This document shows, in pieces, positions 36,083-47,627 of a stretch of DNA of 64,000 nt (position 1 is its first letter; each line of letters opens with the position of its first letter). Below the pieces are notes generated by a model, which was not told where the DNA came from, did no database searches, and saw only the letters and a list, made by a program, of their open reading frames with translations. Location: NCBI RefSeq assembly GCF_037893015.1, contig NC_133663.1, forward strand, positions 225,715,199 through 225,779,198, written 5' to 3'. Made by a program: the position numbers and the translations under genes. This DNA comes from Macrotis lagotis (Eukaryota > Chordata > Mammalia > Peramelemorphia > Peramelidae).

Positions 36083-36770
36083 ATTTTTTTCCTTTAGAAA
36101 GATTTTATTAATTTTGAGTTTTACAATTTTTCCCCTATTCTTGCTTCCCTCCCCCCATCCCTCACAGAAGGAATTCTCTTAGTCTTTACATTGTTTCCAT
36201 TGGTATATATCTAAGTTGAATTACATAATAAGATAACCTTTTTTTTCTAAATTGCAGGTAATAGTCTTTGGTCTTTGTTCAAACTCCACAGTTCTTTCTC
36301 TGGATACAGATGGTATTCTCCATTGCAGATGGCCCAAAATTGTCCCTAGTTGTTGCACTGAAGCAATGAGCAAGTCCATTAAGGTTGATCATCACCCCCA
36401 TGTTGATGTACAGGCATACAATGTTTTTATGGTTCTGCTCATCTCAGCATGCTTAAGATTCAGGCTTCCCTGAATTCCCATCCCTCCTGGTTTCTAATAG
36501 AACAATAGTGCCCCATGACATACATATACCACAGCTTATTAAGCCATTCCCCAATTGAAGGACATTTACTTGATTTCCAATTCTTTGCCACCACAAACAG
36601 GGCTGCTATGAATATTTTTGTCCAGGTGATGTTTTTACCCTTTTTTCATAATCTCTTCAGGGTGTAAACACTGTAGTGGTATCGCTGGATCGAAGGGTAT
36701 GGCACATTTTTGTTGTCCTTTGGGCCCAATTCCAAACTGCTCTCCAGAAAAGTTGGATAAGTTCACAGCT

Positions 36771-37220
36771 CTACCAACAATGTATTAGTGTCCCAGATTT
36801 GCCACATCCCTTCCAACATTGGTCATTGCCCTTTCTGGTCATATTGGCCAGTCTGAGAGGTGTGAGGTGGTACCTCAGAGATGCTTTAATTTTCATTTCT
36901 CTAATAAGTAGTGAATTAGAGCAAATTTTCATAAGACTATGGATTGTTTTGATTTCTTCATCTGTAAATTGCCTTTGCATAGCCTTTGACCATTTGTCAA
37001 TTGGGGAATGGTTTTTTTTTTTTAATTGACTAAGTTCTCTGCATATTTTAGAAATGAGTCCTTTGTCAGGAATCCTAGTTGTAAAAATTGTTTCCCAATT
37101 TAGTACATTTGTTTTGATCTTGGTTACAGTAGTTTTATCTATGCAAAAGCTTTTTAATTTAATGTAATCATAAATATTTAGTTTGTTTTTAATGATTTTC
37201 TCCATCTCTTCCTTGGTCAT
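36771..37220 (-). pseudogene. L1 ORF2 C-terminal fragment
   Basis: The 149-residue open frame contains TKEEMEKIIKNKLNIYDYIK, SFCIDKTTVTKI, RYHLTPLRLANM and CWKGCGKSGTLIHCW. This is the cysteine-rich C-terminal part of L1 ORF2p. It is the longest intact stretch of ORF2 in the window. Confidence 0.9.
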
Positions 37221-37647
37221 AAACTGCTTCCCTTTCCATAAATCTGACAGGTAAACTACTCCTTAATCTTCAAGTTTTACTTATAATAATTTTTTTTATG
37301 TATCTAAATCTTTTGATCTTCTCTTGGTATAGGGTGTGAGATGTTGGTCTAATCTAAGTTTCTTCCATACTAATTTCCAATTTTCGCAACAGTTTTGTTT
37401 TTATCGAAAAGAGTTTTTATTCCAATAGCTGGGTTTTGGGGTTTATCAAACAGCAGATTACTATAATCATTTCCTGATATTGTACTTAATCTATTCCACT
37501 GATCTACCACTCTATTTCTTAGCTAATACCAGACAGTTTTGATGACTGATTCTTTATAATATAATTTTAGATCTGGTAAGGCTAAGCCAGCTTCTTTTGC
37601 ATTGAATCCCTGGAAATTCTTGACTTTTTATTTCTTCATATGAATTT

Positions 37648-37800
37648 TTTTAGGTTGTTTTTTTTGCAAGGCAATGGGGTTAAGTGGCTTGCCGAAGTCC
37701 ACACAGCTAGGTAATCATTAAGTGTCTGAGGCCAAATTTGAACTCAGGTACTCCTGACTCCAGGGCCAGTGCTCTATCCACTGCGCCAGCTAGCCTCCCC
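37648..37800 (-). mobile_element. WSINE inserted in minus-strand L1 ORF2
   Basis: Minus-strand copy flanked by the exact duplication catatgaattt (37637-37647 and 37801 onward). Confidence 0.92.
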
Positions 37801-38198
37801 CATATGAATTTACTTACAACTTTTTCTAACTTATTAAAGTAATTCTTTTGGAATTTTGATTGGTAGGGCACTAAACAGGTAATTAGTTATGGTAGAATTG
37901 TCATTTTTATTATGTTAGCTCTGCCTATCCATGAGCAATTGATGTTTGCCTAGTTATTGAAGTCTGATTTTATTAGTGTGAGAAGTGTTTTGTAATTGTT
38001 TTCAAAAAGTTTTTTGAGTCTGCCTGGGCAGATAAACTCCCAGGTATTTTGCATTGTTTGAGTTACATTGAATGGAATTTCTCTTTCTAGCTCTTTCTGC
38101 TGTATCTTGCTAGTCATATATAGAAGTGTCATGGGTTTATGATGGCTTATTTTATATCCTGAGACTTTGCTAAAGTTGCTAATTATTTCTAGTAATTT

Positions 38199-38387
38199 TT
38201 AAGATTTTTTTTTAGGATTCTCTAGGTATACCATCATGTCATCTGCAGAGAGTGAGAGTTTTGTCTCTTCCTTCCCAATTCTAATTCCTTCAATTTCTTT
38301 TTCTTCTCTTATTGCTGAGGCTAACATTTCTAATACAATATTGAATAGCAGTGGTGATAATGGGCATCCTTGGTTCACCCTGATCAC
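38199..38387 (-). pseudogene. L1 ORF2 reverse transcriptase core fragment
   Basis: The 62-residue frame contains [19 protein letters not shown] and [13 protein letters not shown], the conserved RT motifs around the catalytic F/YADD box, here SADD. Flanking RT sequence continues on the minus strand from about 37250 to 39580 but is interrupted. Confidence 0.85.
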
Positions 38388-40246
38388 ATTGGGAATGCCT
38401 CAAGCCTATCCCCATTGCATATAATGCTTGTTGATGGTTTCAGATAGATACTGCTTATTATTCTAAGGAACAAACCATTTATTCCTACTCTCTAGTGTTT
38501 CTAGTAGGAATGGATGCTGTATTTTGTCAAAATCTTTTTCTGCATCTAATGATATAATCATATGATTTCTGATAGATTTGTATTCATATAATTAATTATA
38601 CTAACAGTTTTCCTAATATTGAACCAACCCTGCATCCCTGCAATAAATCCTACTTTGTCATAGTGTATTATCCTAGTGATAACTTGTAATCATTTTGTTA
38701 AAATTTTATTTAAGATTTTGGCATCTATATTCATTAGGGAGATAGGTCTATAATTTTCTTTTTCTGTTTTAACTCTTCCTGGTTTAGGTATCAACGCCAT
38801 ATTGGTGTCATAGAGAGTTCAGTCTTCACCCGTTTTTCCAAAGAGTTTATATAGAATTGGAACCAATGGTTCCTTAAATGTTTGATAGAATTCACTTGTG
38901 AATCCATCTGGCCCTGGAGATTTTTTCTTAGGGAGTTCAATAATGGCTTGTTGAATTTCTTTTTTTCAGATTGGGTTATTTAGGCTTTTAATTTCCTCTT
39001 CATTTAATCTGGGCAACTTATATTTTTGTAAATATTAATCCATTTTTCTTAGATTGTCAAATTTATTGGCATAGAGTTAGGCAAAATAATTCTGAATTAT
39101 TATTTTAATTTCCTCCTCATTGCTGATGAGTTCACTTTTTTCATTTATGATATTAGCAATTTGGCTTTCTTCTTTCTTTTTTTAATCAAATTGACCAGAG
39201 GTTTATCAATTTTATTATTTTTTTTCATAAAACCAACTGTTGGTTTTATTTATTAGTTTATTAGTTTTCTTGCTTTTGATTTTTATTAATTTCTCTTTTA
39301 ATTTTTAGAATTTAGAATTTGCTATGTAATTGGGGGGTTTTAATTTGTTCTTTCTCTAATTCTTTTAGTTGCATATTTAGTTCATTGATTTCCTCTTTCT
39401 CTAATTTATTCATGTAAGCATTTAAAGATATAATATATCCTCTGACAGCTGCCTTGAGTGAATCCCATAGGTATGTTGTTTCATTATTGTCATTATCTGG
39501 GATGTTAATTTTTTCTATAATTTGTTGTTTGATCCACTCATTTTTAAATTGAGGTTATTTAGTTTCCAATTAATTTATCCATATTCCCCAGTATTTTATT
39601 TCTGAATACCATCCTCTTCAGTGTGTTTACCCTCCTATATCAACCTCCCTCTTCTTTCCTCTTTTCCTTTTCCCCTTCTTCCCTCCCTTCCTTCTTTTAG
39701 TTCCTCTTTTTCCTCCTCCCTGTTCCCCCTTCCCCCTTTTAATACTTGAAAGGTAAGATAAGTTTCTTAACATAACTGAGTGTTTGTGTAAGTTAACTTT
39801 AAGCCAAGTCTGATGAGAAGAAGATTCAGGTGGTTCTCAGCTCCTCCCTTTCTTCCCCTCTATTACAATAGGTCTTTTGTACCTCCATGAGATTTATCCC
39901 ATTCAGTCTCCTCCATTCTCCTGTTTCCTTACTGTCTCCCTTCTTAAGGAGGTATTGTTTTTTTAATCATTCTGTCTGAGTCACAGAAAAGTCATGAATG
40001 TCCATCACTTCTGGCTAAGTATATTCTCTCTAATAGAGTTACAATTCTCAAGAGTTATGAAAATCTTTCTCTCAGGAGGGGATATAGTCTGTTTCAGCTT
40101 ATTGGGATAGCAGTCTTTTTTTCCTTTACCTTTTCATATGTCTCTTGAGCCTCCTTTTTGATGTCCAAATTTTCTATTAAGCTTTGTTTTTTTTTTTAAA
40201 TCAGGAAATGTTGGAAGTCTTCCATTTCATTAAATGTCCATCTTTT

Positions 40247-40383
40247 TTTGCAGTGGGGTTAAATGGCTTGCCTAAGGGCACACAGGTAGGTATTTTATTT
40301 ATTAAATGTCTGAGCCCAGATTTGAACTCAGGTACTCCTGACTCTAGGGTGATGCTCTATCCACTTCACCACCTAACCTCCCC
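40247..40383 (-). mobile_element. WSINE inserted in L1 ORF1 region
   Basis: Flanked by the exact 16-bp duplication taaatgtccatctttt (40231-40246 and 40384-40399). The SINE itself is somewhat diverged. Confidence 0.92.
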
Positions 40384-40889
40384 TAAATGTCCATCTTTTC
40401 CCAAGGAAGAAAAGCTTTGCTGGGGGTGGATTCTTGGCTGCATTCCATGCTCCCTTGTTCTTAGGAATATCTCATTCCAGGTCCTTCTCTTCCTTAACGT
40501 TGATGCAGCCCAGGTCCTGTGTAATCCTTACTGTGACTCTTTGGTGTCTAAATTGTTTCTTTCTGGCTTCTTGCAGGATTTTCTCTTTTATCTGATAGTC
40601 CTGGAATTTGGCCACAACATTCCTTGGTGTTTTCATTTTAGGATCTCTTTCTGGAGGGGATCAAGGTATTCTTTCAATAACGACTTTGCCCTCTGGTTCT
40701 ATGATATCAGGGCAGTTTTACATCACTAAATCCTATAATATTAAATCCAGGCTTTTTTTCTCTTCAATGTTTTCAGGAAGACCTATAATTCTCAGGTTGT
40801 CTCTCCTCATTCTATTCTCAAAGTCAGTGGTTTTGCTGATGAAGTATTTTACATTTTCCTTTATTTTTTTGATTTTTTGGTTTTGTTTA

Positions 40890-41140
40890 AAAGACTCTTA
40901 CTGTATCATGAAGTCATTAGTTTCTATAGACTCCATTCTTTTTTTTAGAGAAGAATTTTCTTCATTTACCTTTTGCAGCTCCTTTTCCAATTGGTCAGTT
41001 CTATTTTTGAAAGAGTTTTCCATTTGACCCATTGAAGTTTTGAGAGAATTATTTTCTTTTTGCACTTGTCCAATTGTATTTTCCAATGGTTTATTTTCTT
41101 GTTGCAAGGTATTAATTGTCTCTCCCAAATTTTCCAATTA
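40890..41140 (-). pseudogene. L1 ORF1 coiled-coil fragment
   Basis: A 79-residue frame with heptad repeats (LQQENKPLENTIGQVQ, RTDQLEKELQKVNEENSS) from the coiled coil of ORF1p. It lies in the expected position upstream of the RRM portion on the minus strand. Confidence 0.75.
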
Positions 41141-41144
41141 ATTT

Positions 41145-41297
41145 ATTTTTAGATTTTTTTTTGCAAGACAATAGGGTTAAGTGGCTTGCCCAAGGTCACA
41201 CAGCTAGGTAGTTATTACGTGTCTGAGGTCAGATTTGAACTCAGCTATTCCTGACTCCAGGGCTGGTGCTCTATCCACTGTGCCACCTAGCCGCCCC
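41145..41297 (-). mobile_element. WSINE inserted in L1 ORF1 coiled-coil region
   Basis: Flanked by tttccaattaattt and tttccaattgattt. Full-length minus-strand copy ending gccgcccc. Confidence 0.92.
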
Positions 41298-41574
41298 TTT
41301 CCAATTGATTTTTAAACTCCTTCCTGCTTTCTTCAAGGAAATCTTTCTGTGCTGGAGACCAGGAACCAGGGGTAGGTAAGCTTCCACTCCATTGTCTGCC
41401 TCCTTTAGCTAAAGTTCCCAGACCCTTTGCAACCTCCAGTTTCAGGCTAAATTTTATACTCAAGCTGGAAGGAAGGCTCTTAGAGAGAGACCAGTGAGTA
41501 GAAAAGAATGTTAGTCTTACTTCCTTCTCACTTCTTTCAGTCTTAATAATAATGTTTAATTTTTAATAATGTCC

Positions 41575-41925
41575 TTAATTTTTGAAGAACACTATGATAT
41601 CAGGGGAATGATGTCATGACAATCATGTGAATTGGACTTGAGTGAGGGGTTGCTGTACTAAGTCACCAGTCTCATTTTCTCCTCTAGAGCCACATCTTGC
41701 TACCAACCTTTATCCCAAGGTTACCCAGCTAAGATGCCATGCCCCCTTTTCATTCTAACCTTGGTGTGGGAGGTACATATGAATCAGGATGACTGGAGAT
41801 GGTTCTGGGAGAGGCAATCAGGCTTAAATGACTTGCCCAAGGTCACACAGCTAGTAAGAGTCAAGTGTCTGAGGTTGAATTCGACCTCCTATTCTCTTGA
41901 CTTTGTAGGGTTCTCTAGGTATATC
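41575..41925 (+). mobile_element. Two-module composite SINE between two L1s
   Basis: Head ttaatttttgaagaacacta to ttctcctctagagccacat, an unexplained insert (about 41698-41775), then atgaatcaggatgactggag and a reversed CORE tail gacttgcccaaggtcacaca. Confidence 0.65.
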
Positions 41926-44396
41926 ATCATATCATTGACAAAGAATGAGTTTTGTTTTTTCATTACTAATTCTAATTCTTTCAATTTCTTTTTTCTTCTC
42001 TTATTGCTAAAGCTAACATTTATATTACACCACTGAATAACAAGAATCCTTGTTTTACCTTTGATTTTATTAGGAATGCTTCTAGCTTATCCTCATTACA
42101 TATAAGGCTTCTTGATGTTTCAGATAGATTCTTCTTATCATTTTGAGGAACAATTCATTTCTTCCATTGCTCTCTAGTGTTTTGAGTATTTTGTTAAAAG
42201 CTTTTCCATCATCTGTTGAGATGATCATTTATTTCTGTTAGGTTTGTTATTGATATAGTCAATTTTCTGATAGTTTTCCTAATATTGAACTAACTCAGCA
42301 TTCACACAGCTTACTTGTTCATAGTGTATTAACCCAGTAATAACTTGCTATAATCACTTCGTTAATATTTTATTTAAAGTTTTTGTATCCACATTCAATC
42401 TATAATTTTCTATCTCTGTTTTGATTCTTCCTGATTTAGTTATCAGCACCCTATTGACTGAGTTCCTTTTTTACCCATTTTTTCAAATAGTTTATATAGA
42501 ATTGTTCAAGGAACCAATTGTTTCTTGAATGTTTGATATAATTTACTTGTGAATCCATCTGGCCCTGGTGATTTTTTTTCTGTAGGGAATTCATTGATGG
42601 CTTATTGAACTAATTTTCCTGAAATTAAGTTTTTAAATTCCTTTTCTGTGCAATTTATATTTTTGCAAATATTCATACATTTCACTTTAAAGTTATTGGC
42701 ATGCAATTTGACAAAATTGTTCCAAATTATTACTTCAATTTCCTCCTCATTGGTGAATTCACCGTTTTCATTTTTATACTAGTAATTTAGTTTTTATCTC
42801 TCCTTTTTAAATAAAATTAATGAAATATTTTATTTTTTAATAAAAACAATATTAGTTTTATTCATTAGTTCAATAACTTTCTTGCCTTCAATTTTAAGAA
42901 TTTTCAGAATTTTTTTAATTTTCAGAATTTCTAATTTGGCATTTAATTAGGAATTATAAATTTGTTCTTTCTCTAACATTTTTAGCTGCATGCTTTCCTC
43001 TTTCTCTATTTTATTCATGTAAGCATTTAGAGATATAATATATACCCTAATAACTGCTTTGGTTATATCCCATAAGTTTTGGTATGTTGTCATTGTTTTG
43101 GATGACATCATTAATTCTTTCTATGATTTTTTGTTTGATTCATTCATTCTTTAAAACAAGGTTATTTAGTTTCCAATTAGTTTTAGGTCTATCTCTCCAT
43201 GGCCCTTTATTGCATGTGATTTTTATTGTATCATGGTCTGAAAAAGATGCATTCAATATTTCTGCCTTTCTGCAAGTGATTATGAGGTTTTTAATGCCCT
43301 AATACATGGTCAATTTTTGTGTAGGTGCCGTGTATTGCAGAAAAAAAAGTTATATTCCTTTCAAACCCCTTCAATTTTCTCCAAAGGTCTATCATGTCTA
43401 AATTTTCTAATATTCTATTTACTACTTAACTTCCTTCTTGTTTATTTTATGGTTAGATTTATCTAATTCTGAATGAGGGAAGTTGAGGTCTCCCACTAGT
43501 AGAGTTTTGTTTTCTATGTCTTCCTGTAACTCATTTAGCTTGATGCATTTTGTACATACATATTTAATTTTGAAATCAATTCATTGTATATGGTACTTTT
43601 TAGGAGTATATAGTTTCTTCCCTTATCTGTTTTAAAGAGATCTACTTTTGTAACTGCTTTGTGTCAGATAAAGATTGTTACCCCTGATTTTTTCACTTCA
43701 GTTGAAGCACAATATATTCTGCTCTAACCTTTTACTTTTACCCTGTGTGTATATCTTTCTGCTTCAAATGTGTTTCTTGTAAGCAGCATATTGTGGGACT
43801 CTGATTTTTAATCCACTCCATTATCTGTTTCCATTTTATAGGAGAATTCATTCCATTCACATGCAGAGTTAAAATTACTAACTCTTTAATTGCTCTTTAT
43901 GCTATCTCCCCTCCATTTCCCCCCTTCTTTCACCTTATCCTTCCTCCCCAGTATTTTGCTTCTGAATACTGCCTCTCTCAATGAGTTTACCCCCTTTTAT
44001 CTACCCTCCTTTTCTTTTCCCTTTCCCTCTCCCCCTTCTTTCTTCCTTCCATTCTAATAGTCCCTTCTTCGCTCCCTACCCCCTTGCCTCTCCTAATACT
44101 TGAAAAGTAAGATAAATTTCTAAATTCAACTGAATGTGTGTGCTAATTCCTCTTTGAGCCAAATCTAATGAGAGTAAGGTTCAGGTGTTTCTCACTTCCT
44201 CTCTTCTTCCCCTCCCCTTATTGTAATAAGTCTTTTACACCTCTTCATGCAATGAATTTTACCCCATTCAATCTCCCCTTTCCTCCTGTCTCTTTATTGT
44301 CCTCCTTTTTAATGAAATATATTTTTAAATCATTCCATCAAAGTCATAGACGTATCATGACTGTTCATATCTTCTACCTAATTATATTCCATCTAA
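41925..44396 (-). mobile_element. L1 element, ORF2 part (3'-truncated), left of the composite insertion
   Basis: On the minus strand this holds the RT region (about 41930-43180), the endonuclease region (about 43185-43930) and the inter-ORF spacer with pyrimidine-rich plus-strand blocks. Many stops interrupt it. It is continuous with 47628-49500 once the composite element is removed, as the exact target-site duplication shows. The 3' end stops inside RT. Confidence 0.8.
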
Positions 44397-44611
44397 TAGA
44401 ATTACATTTCTTTTTTTTGCAATTCTTTTTTTAATTTATTTTTTTATTCTCATTTTGTACAAATGTTCTTTTTTACATTAATAAAATATTCTTTTTTTAC
44501 AAGTAAACAAAATACCCCTCCTCCCCCATGAATATAGATAGACTTGCTTGGGTGAAAAAAGTAAAGGGGAGAGAAAAAATTAAAATAAAAAATAAATAAT
44601 AGTAATAAATG

Positions 44612-44760
44612 TAGGTATGGCCAGGTGGCACAATGGACGAAGCACCAGCCCTGGAGCTACGAGCACCCGAGTCCATATCCAGCCTCATAAACCCAACAAT
44701 CACCCAGCCGTGTGACATGCAAGCCACCCGATCCCCACTGCCCTGCAAAAACCAAAAAAA
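44612..44760 (+). repeat. SINE-like module a within the composite element
   Basis: It aligns along its length with the WSINE-type consensus (ccaggtggcacaatgga, then gcaccagccctggag, then gcaagccaccc, then ctgccctgcaaaaacc). Differences are dominated by T-to-C on the plus strand. It is antisense relative to the host element. Confidence 0.75.
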
Positions 44761-44796
44761 AAAAGACCCAAAATAAAATAAAATAGTAATAATAGT

Positions 44797-44945
44797 AGGG
44801 GTGGCTGGCTGGGTGGCAGACAGAGCATTGGCCCTTGAACCAGGAGCACCTGGGTCCAAATTCGGCCCCAGACACCCAAAGATCACCCTGCGATGTGGCC
44901 CCAGGCAGGCCATCCAGACCCACTTGCCCTGCATCCTCCCCCAAA
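44797..44945 (+). repeat. SINE-like module b within the composite element
   Basis: A second diverged WSINE-like unit in the same orientation as module a, with recognisable ggggtggctggctgggtgg, ggagcacctgggtcc and ggccccagacaccc. Again many T positions of the SINE have become C. Confidence 0.7.
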
Positions 44946-45147
44946 TAACAATAACAAAAAATGTGTTTCAGTCTTTGTTCCAACACCAACAACTCTATCA
45001 TGGGTGGATCTCATTCTTTATGATAAGTCCATCACAAAAGTTACTTCCATATTATTCCACTGTTGCCATTGCTGATTGCAACTCCCTCCTTTCTTATTTT
45101 TCCACTACCATGTACTATATTTTCTCTCTCCTTTCACTCTGACTCTG

Positions 45148-45295
45148 CTGTAGGGTCGTTGACTGGCTCAGCATACAGATCCCTGGTCCTGGGGCCAAGA
45201 AGCCCTGAGCCCCCATACCACCCATTAAGCCCAGCATCTACCTGGCCCCATGGTCCTGGGCAGGCCTTCCAATCCCAGCCCCTTGCAAGAAGTAA
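45148..45295 (+). repeat. SINE-like module c within the composite element
   Basis: The most diverged of the three, with gactggctcagcatacagat, ccctggtcctgggg and gtcctgggcaggcc in the order expected of a WSINE-like unit. About 200 bp of unrelated spacer separates it from module b. Confidence 0.5.
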
Positions 45296-45759
45296 GAAAG
45301 AAAATGTGTTATATCTGACCAGTCTCCTCCCATGGTCCATCCTCTCCTCCTTTATTCACATCCCCACCCCTTCCCCCTGCTCCCCCCTCCTTCTTACTCC
45401 AGATGTCTATACCCCATTGAGTATATATGCTGTTTCCTCTCCTAGCCATCTCTGATGAGAGCAAAGGTTCCCTCATTCCCCCTTGCCTCCCCCTTCCATA
45501 TCATTGAAATAGCTCATTTTAATAAAAAAAAATCTTATGTGAAATATCTTGACTATTCCCCCTCTCCTTTTTCTTTCTCCCATTCCATTTCCCTTTTTTT
45601 CTATTGACTCCATTTTTACACCATATTTTATCTTCGAATTCAGCTTTCTCCTGTGCTTCAACTATAAAAGCTCCCTCTACCTGCTCTATTAACTGAGAAG
45701 GTTCACTGAGTATTATCAGTGTCATTTTTCTATGCAGGAATACATGCAGTTCATCCTCA

Positions 45760-46880
45760 TTAAATCCCTCCTATTTCCCCCCTCTCCTCCAATCTCCATG
45801 CTTCACCTGAGTCCTGTATCTGAAGATCAAACCTTCTGTTCAGCTCTGGCCATTCCAAAAGGAACATTTGAAATACCCCTGGTTCATTGAAAGTCCATCT
45901 TTTTCCCTGGAAGAGGACATTCAGCCTTGCTGGGTAGTTCATTCTTGGCTGCATTCTAAGTTCTTTTGCCTTCCGGTATATTGTATTCCAAGCCCTACGA
46001 GCTTCCAATGTAGTTGCTGCTAAGTCCTGTGTGATCCTGACTTCAGCTCCATGATATTTGAACTGTGTCCTTCTGGCTGCTTGTAATATTTTCTCTTTGA
46101 CTTGGTAGTTCTGGAACTTGGCTATAATATTCCTAGGGGTTGCTTTTTTGGGATCTCTTTCTCTGGGGGATCGGTGGATTGTCTCCATTTCTATTTTGCC
46201 CTCTCCTTCTAGAATATCAGGGCAATTTTCCTGTAGTAATTCTTTGAAAATGATGTCAAGGCTCGTTTCCTGATCATGACTTTCAGGCATTCCAATAATT
46301 TTTAAATTATCTTTCCTAAGTCTGTTTTCCATATCAGTTGTTTTTTCAATGAGATATTTCACATTTTCTTCTAATTTTTCATTTTTTTGTTTTGAAGTAT
46401 TGATTCCTGATTTCTACTAAATTCATCAATCTCCCTGAATTCTATTCTTTGTCTGAAGGATTTGTTCTCCTCAGAGAGTTTTCTTATCTCTTTTTCCATC
46501 TGGCCAATTTTGCTTTTTAAAGCATTCTTCTCCTCCATAACTTTTTGAACTGTTTTGTCCATTTGACCTAAGCTTGTTTTTAGCATGCTATTTTCTTCAG
46601 CATTTTTTTGGATTTCCTTGACTAAGCTGCTGACTTCATTTTCATGTTTTTCCTGCATCTCTCTCCTTTCTTTTCCCAGTTTTTCTTCCAACTCCCTCAT
46701 TTGATTTTCAAAGTCTTTTTTGAGCTCTGGCATAGCCTGAGCCCAATTTCTGTTTTCCTTGGAGTCTTTAGATGCAGGAGCTTGTGCTTCCTCATCTTCA
46801 GACTGAGTATTTTGATCCTTCTTGGGCTCATTTGCAAAATATTTCTCAATAGTCTTTCTTTTGTTTCTCTGCTTGCTCAT
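45760..46880 (-). pseudogene. L1-type ORF1 protein of the composite element
   Basis: L1 ORF1p is a trimeric RNA-binding chaperone that coats L1 RNA. The first part starts MSKQRNKRKTIEKYF at 46880 and is a long heptad-patterned coiled coil to about 46371. The second part (46362-45760) carries the RRM region (RKDNLKIIGMPES) and the C-terminal domain (RRTQFKYHGAEVRI, YPARLNVLFQGKRWTF). A frame change close to 46365 separates the two halves; otherwise the frame is well kept, which suggests a fairly young copy. It is about 370 residues in all, near the normal L1 ORF1p size. Confidence 0.85.
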
Positions 46881-46930
46881 TTTCCCAGCCTGGGCCTGGT
46901 TTGGGGTGCTTCCTGAGCTTTTGGGACACA

Positions 46931-47612
46931 CCCAAAAGGGTCTCAGTGTGTGAGGCTCTGTCCTCCCTCCTGGGTCTGTGAATGACCATAAGCACCTCCC
47001 TCTTTCAAATGGCTGAGGTCGGGGGGGGGGGCCTGCTGTTCTATGGGGGGACCTAGACTGGGATCAGGATCTGAATGTGGTCAGAGCCCCAGAGTCCTGT
47101 TCCAGGGGCAGGGGACCTAGCTCACAGTTTCTCTTCATTCCCCTCCCTCAGCTCAATGGGCTCATGCCCTGGAGGCTCCTGCTTACAGGCTCTGCCTGCT
47201 TCTGTTTCCTGCTCTGAGCTGCAGAAAGACCAAGCTGCTCCCTGTGTGCCCTGAGGGCTGGGCTCCATGTGCTCGCTCTGGCAGAGGTCCCCCACTGTTC
47301 CCCCACTTTATGCCTGGTGCTCCTCGGGGTGCAGCTCAGGAGACTCCCCCACTGCTGTGAGCTGAGACTCCCAGCGCCCTGGGGCTGCCTCCGGGAGGCT
47401 GAAGTTCTTTCGCTCTGGTGGGCCACCCCTCAGACCCCAGGGAGCAGAGCCTTTCTGCTCTTTTCCAGGTTACCTTGAGTAGGAGAACTGCCTCACTGGG
47501 TCCCTTTGTGGGTTCTGTCTCTGGAAAGTTTAGTTAGAGTCCATAGCTGATGAGTTTTATCAGAGAGCTCCTAAGACTGGATCCCTTCTTGTCGCCATCT
47601 TGGCTCTGCCCC
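46931..47612 (-). promoter_or_regulatory. L1-type 5' UTR of the composite element
   Basis: GC-rich segment from the 5' terminus to ORF1. Its first bases contain the CCAAGATGGC YY1-type site that positions L1 transcription. Copy 2 (52325 downwards) has the same start and a related UTR. Confidence 0.7.
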
Positions 47613-47627
47613 TAGAATTACATTTCT

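Larger units (their letters stand above)
36083..41350 (-). mobile_element. L1 element lacking the endonuclease segment
   Basis: On the minus strand the 3' UTR (36083-36350) and the ORF2 C-terminal region (DKGLISKICRELSQ, RYHLTPLRLANM, CWKGCGKSGTLIHCW) come first from the left. The reverse transcriptase follows, with [18 protein letters not shown] and ADDMMVYL near 38200-38390, then the inter-ORF spacer, then ORF1 (40184-41140). About 750 bp that should hold the endonuclease is missing at about 39583. The 5' end is truncated within ORF1. Three SINEs are inserted. Confidence 0.85.
44412..47612 (-). mobile_element. Full-length ORF1-only L1-derived composite retrotransposon (HAL1-like)
   Basis: On the minus strand it begins GGGGCAGAGCCAAGATGG at 47612, the usual marsupial L1 5' start. 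A GC-rich 5' UTR of about 700 bp follows (47612-46930), then ORF1 (46880-45760). No ORF2 follows. The roughly 1.35 kb 3' part contains the first segment of the L1 inter-ORF spacer, three diverged SINE-like modules, and an A-rich end. The exact 15-bp repeat tagaattacatttct flanks it (44397-44411 and 47613-47627), marking one L1-machinery insertion into an older L1. This layout resembles half-L1 (HAL1) elements. The SINE-like cargo makes it a composite, in the manner of SVA. Confidence 0.85.

Noticed and set aside
44497-45340. Several 60-145 codon frames on both strands
   Set aside because: They run across the SINE-like modules and spacers of the composite element and do not match any protein.
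47148-47478. 92- and 69-codon frames on opposite strands
   Set aside because: They fall in the GC-rich L1-type 5' UTR, which is non-coding.
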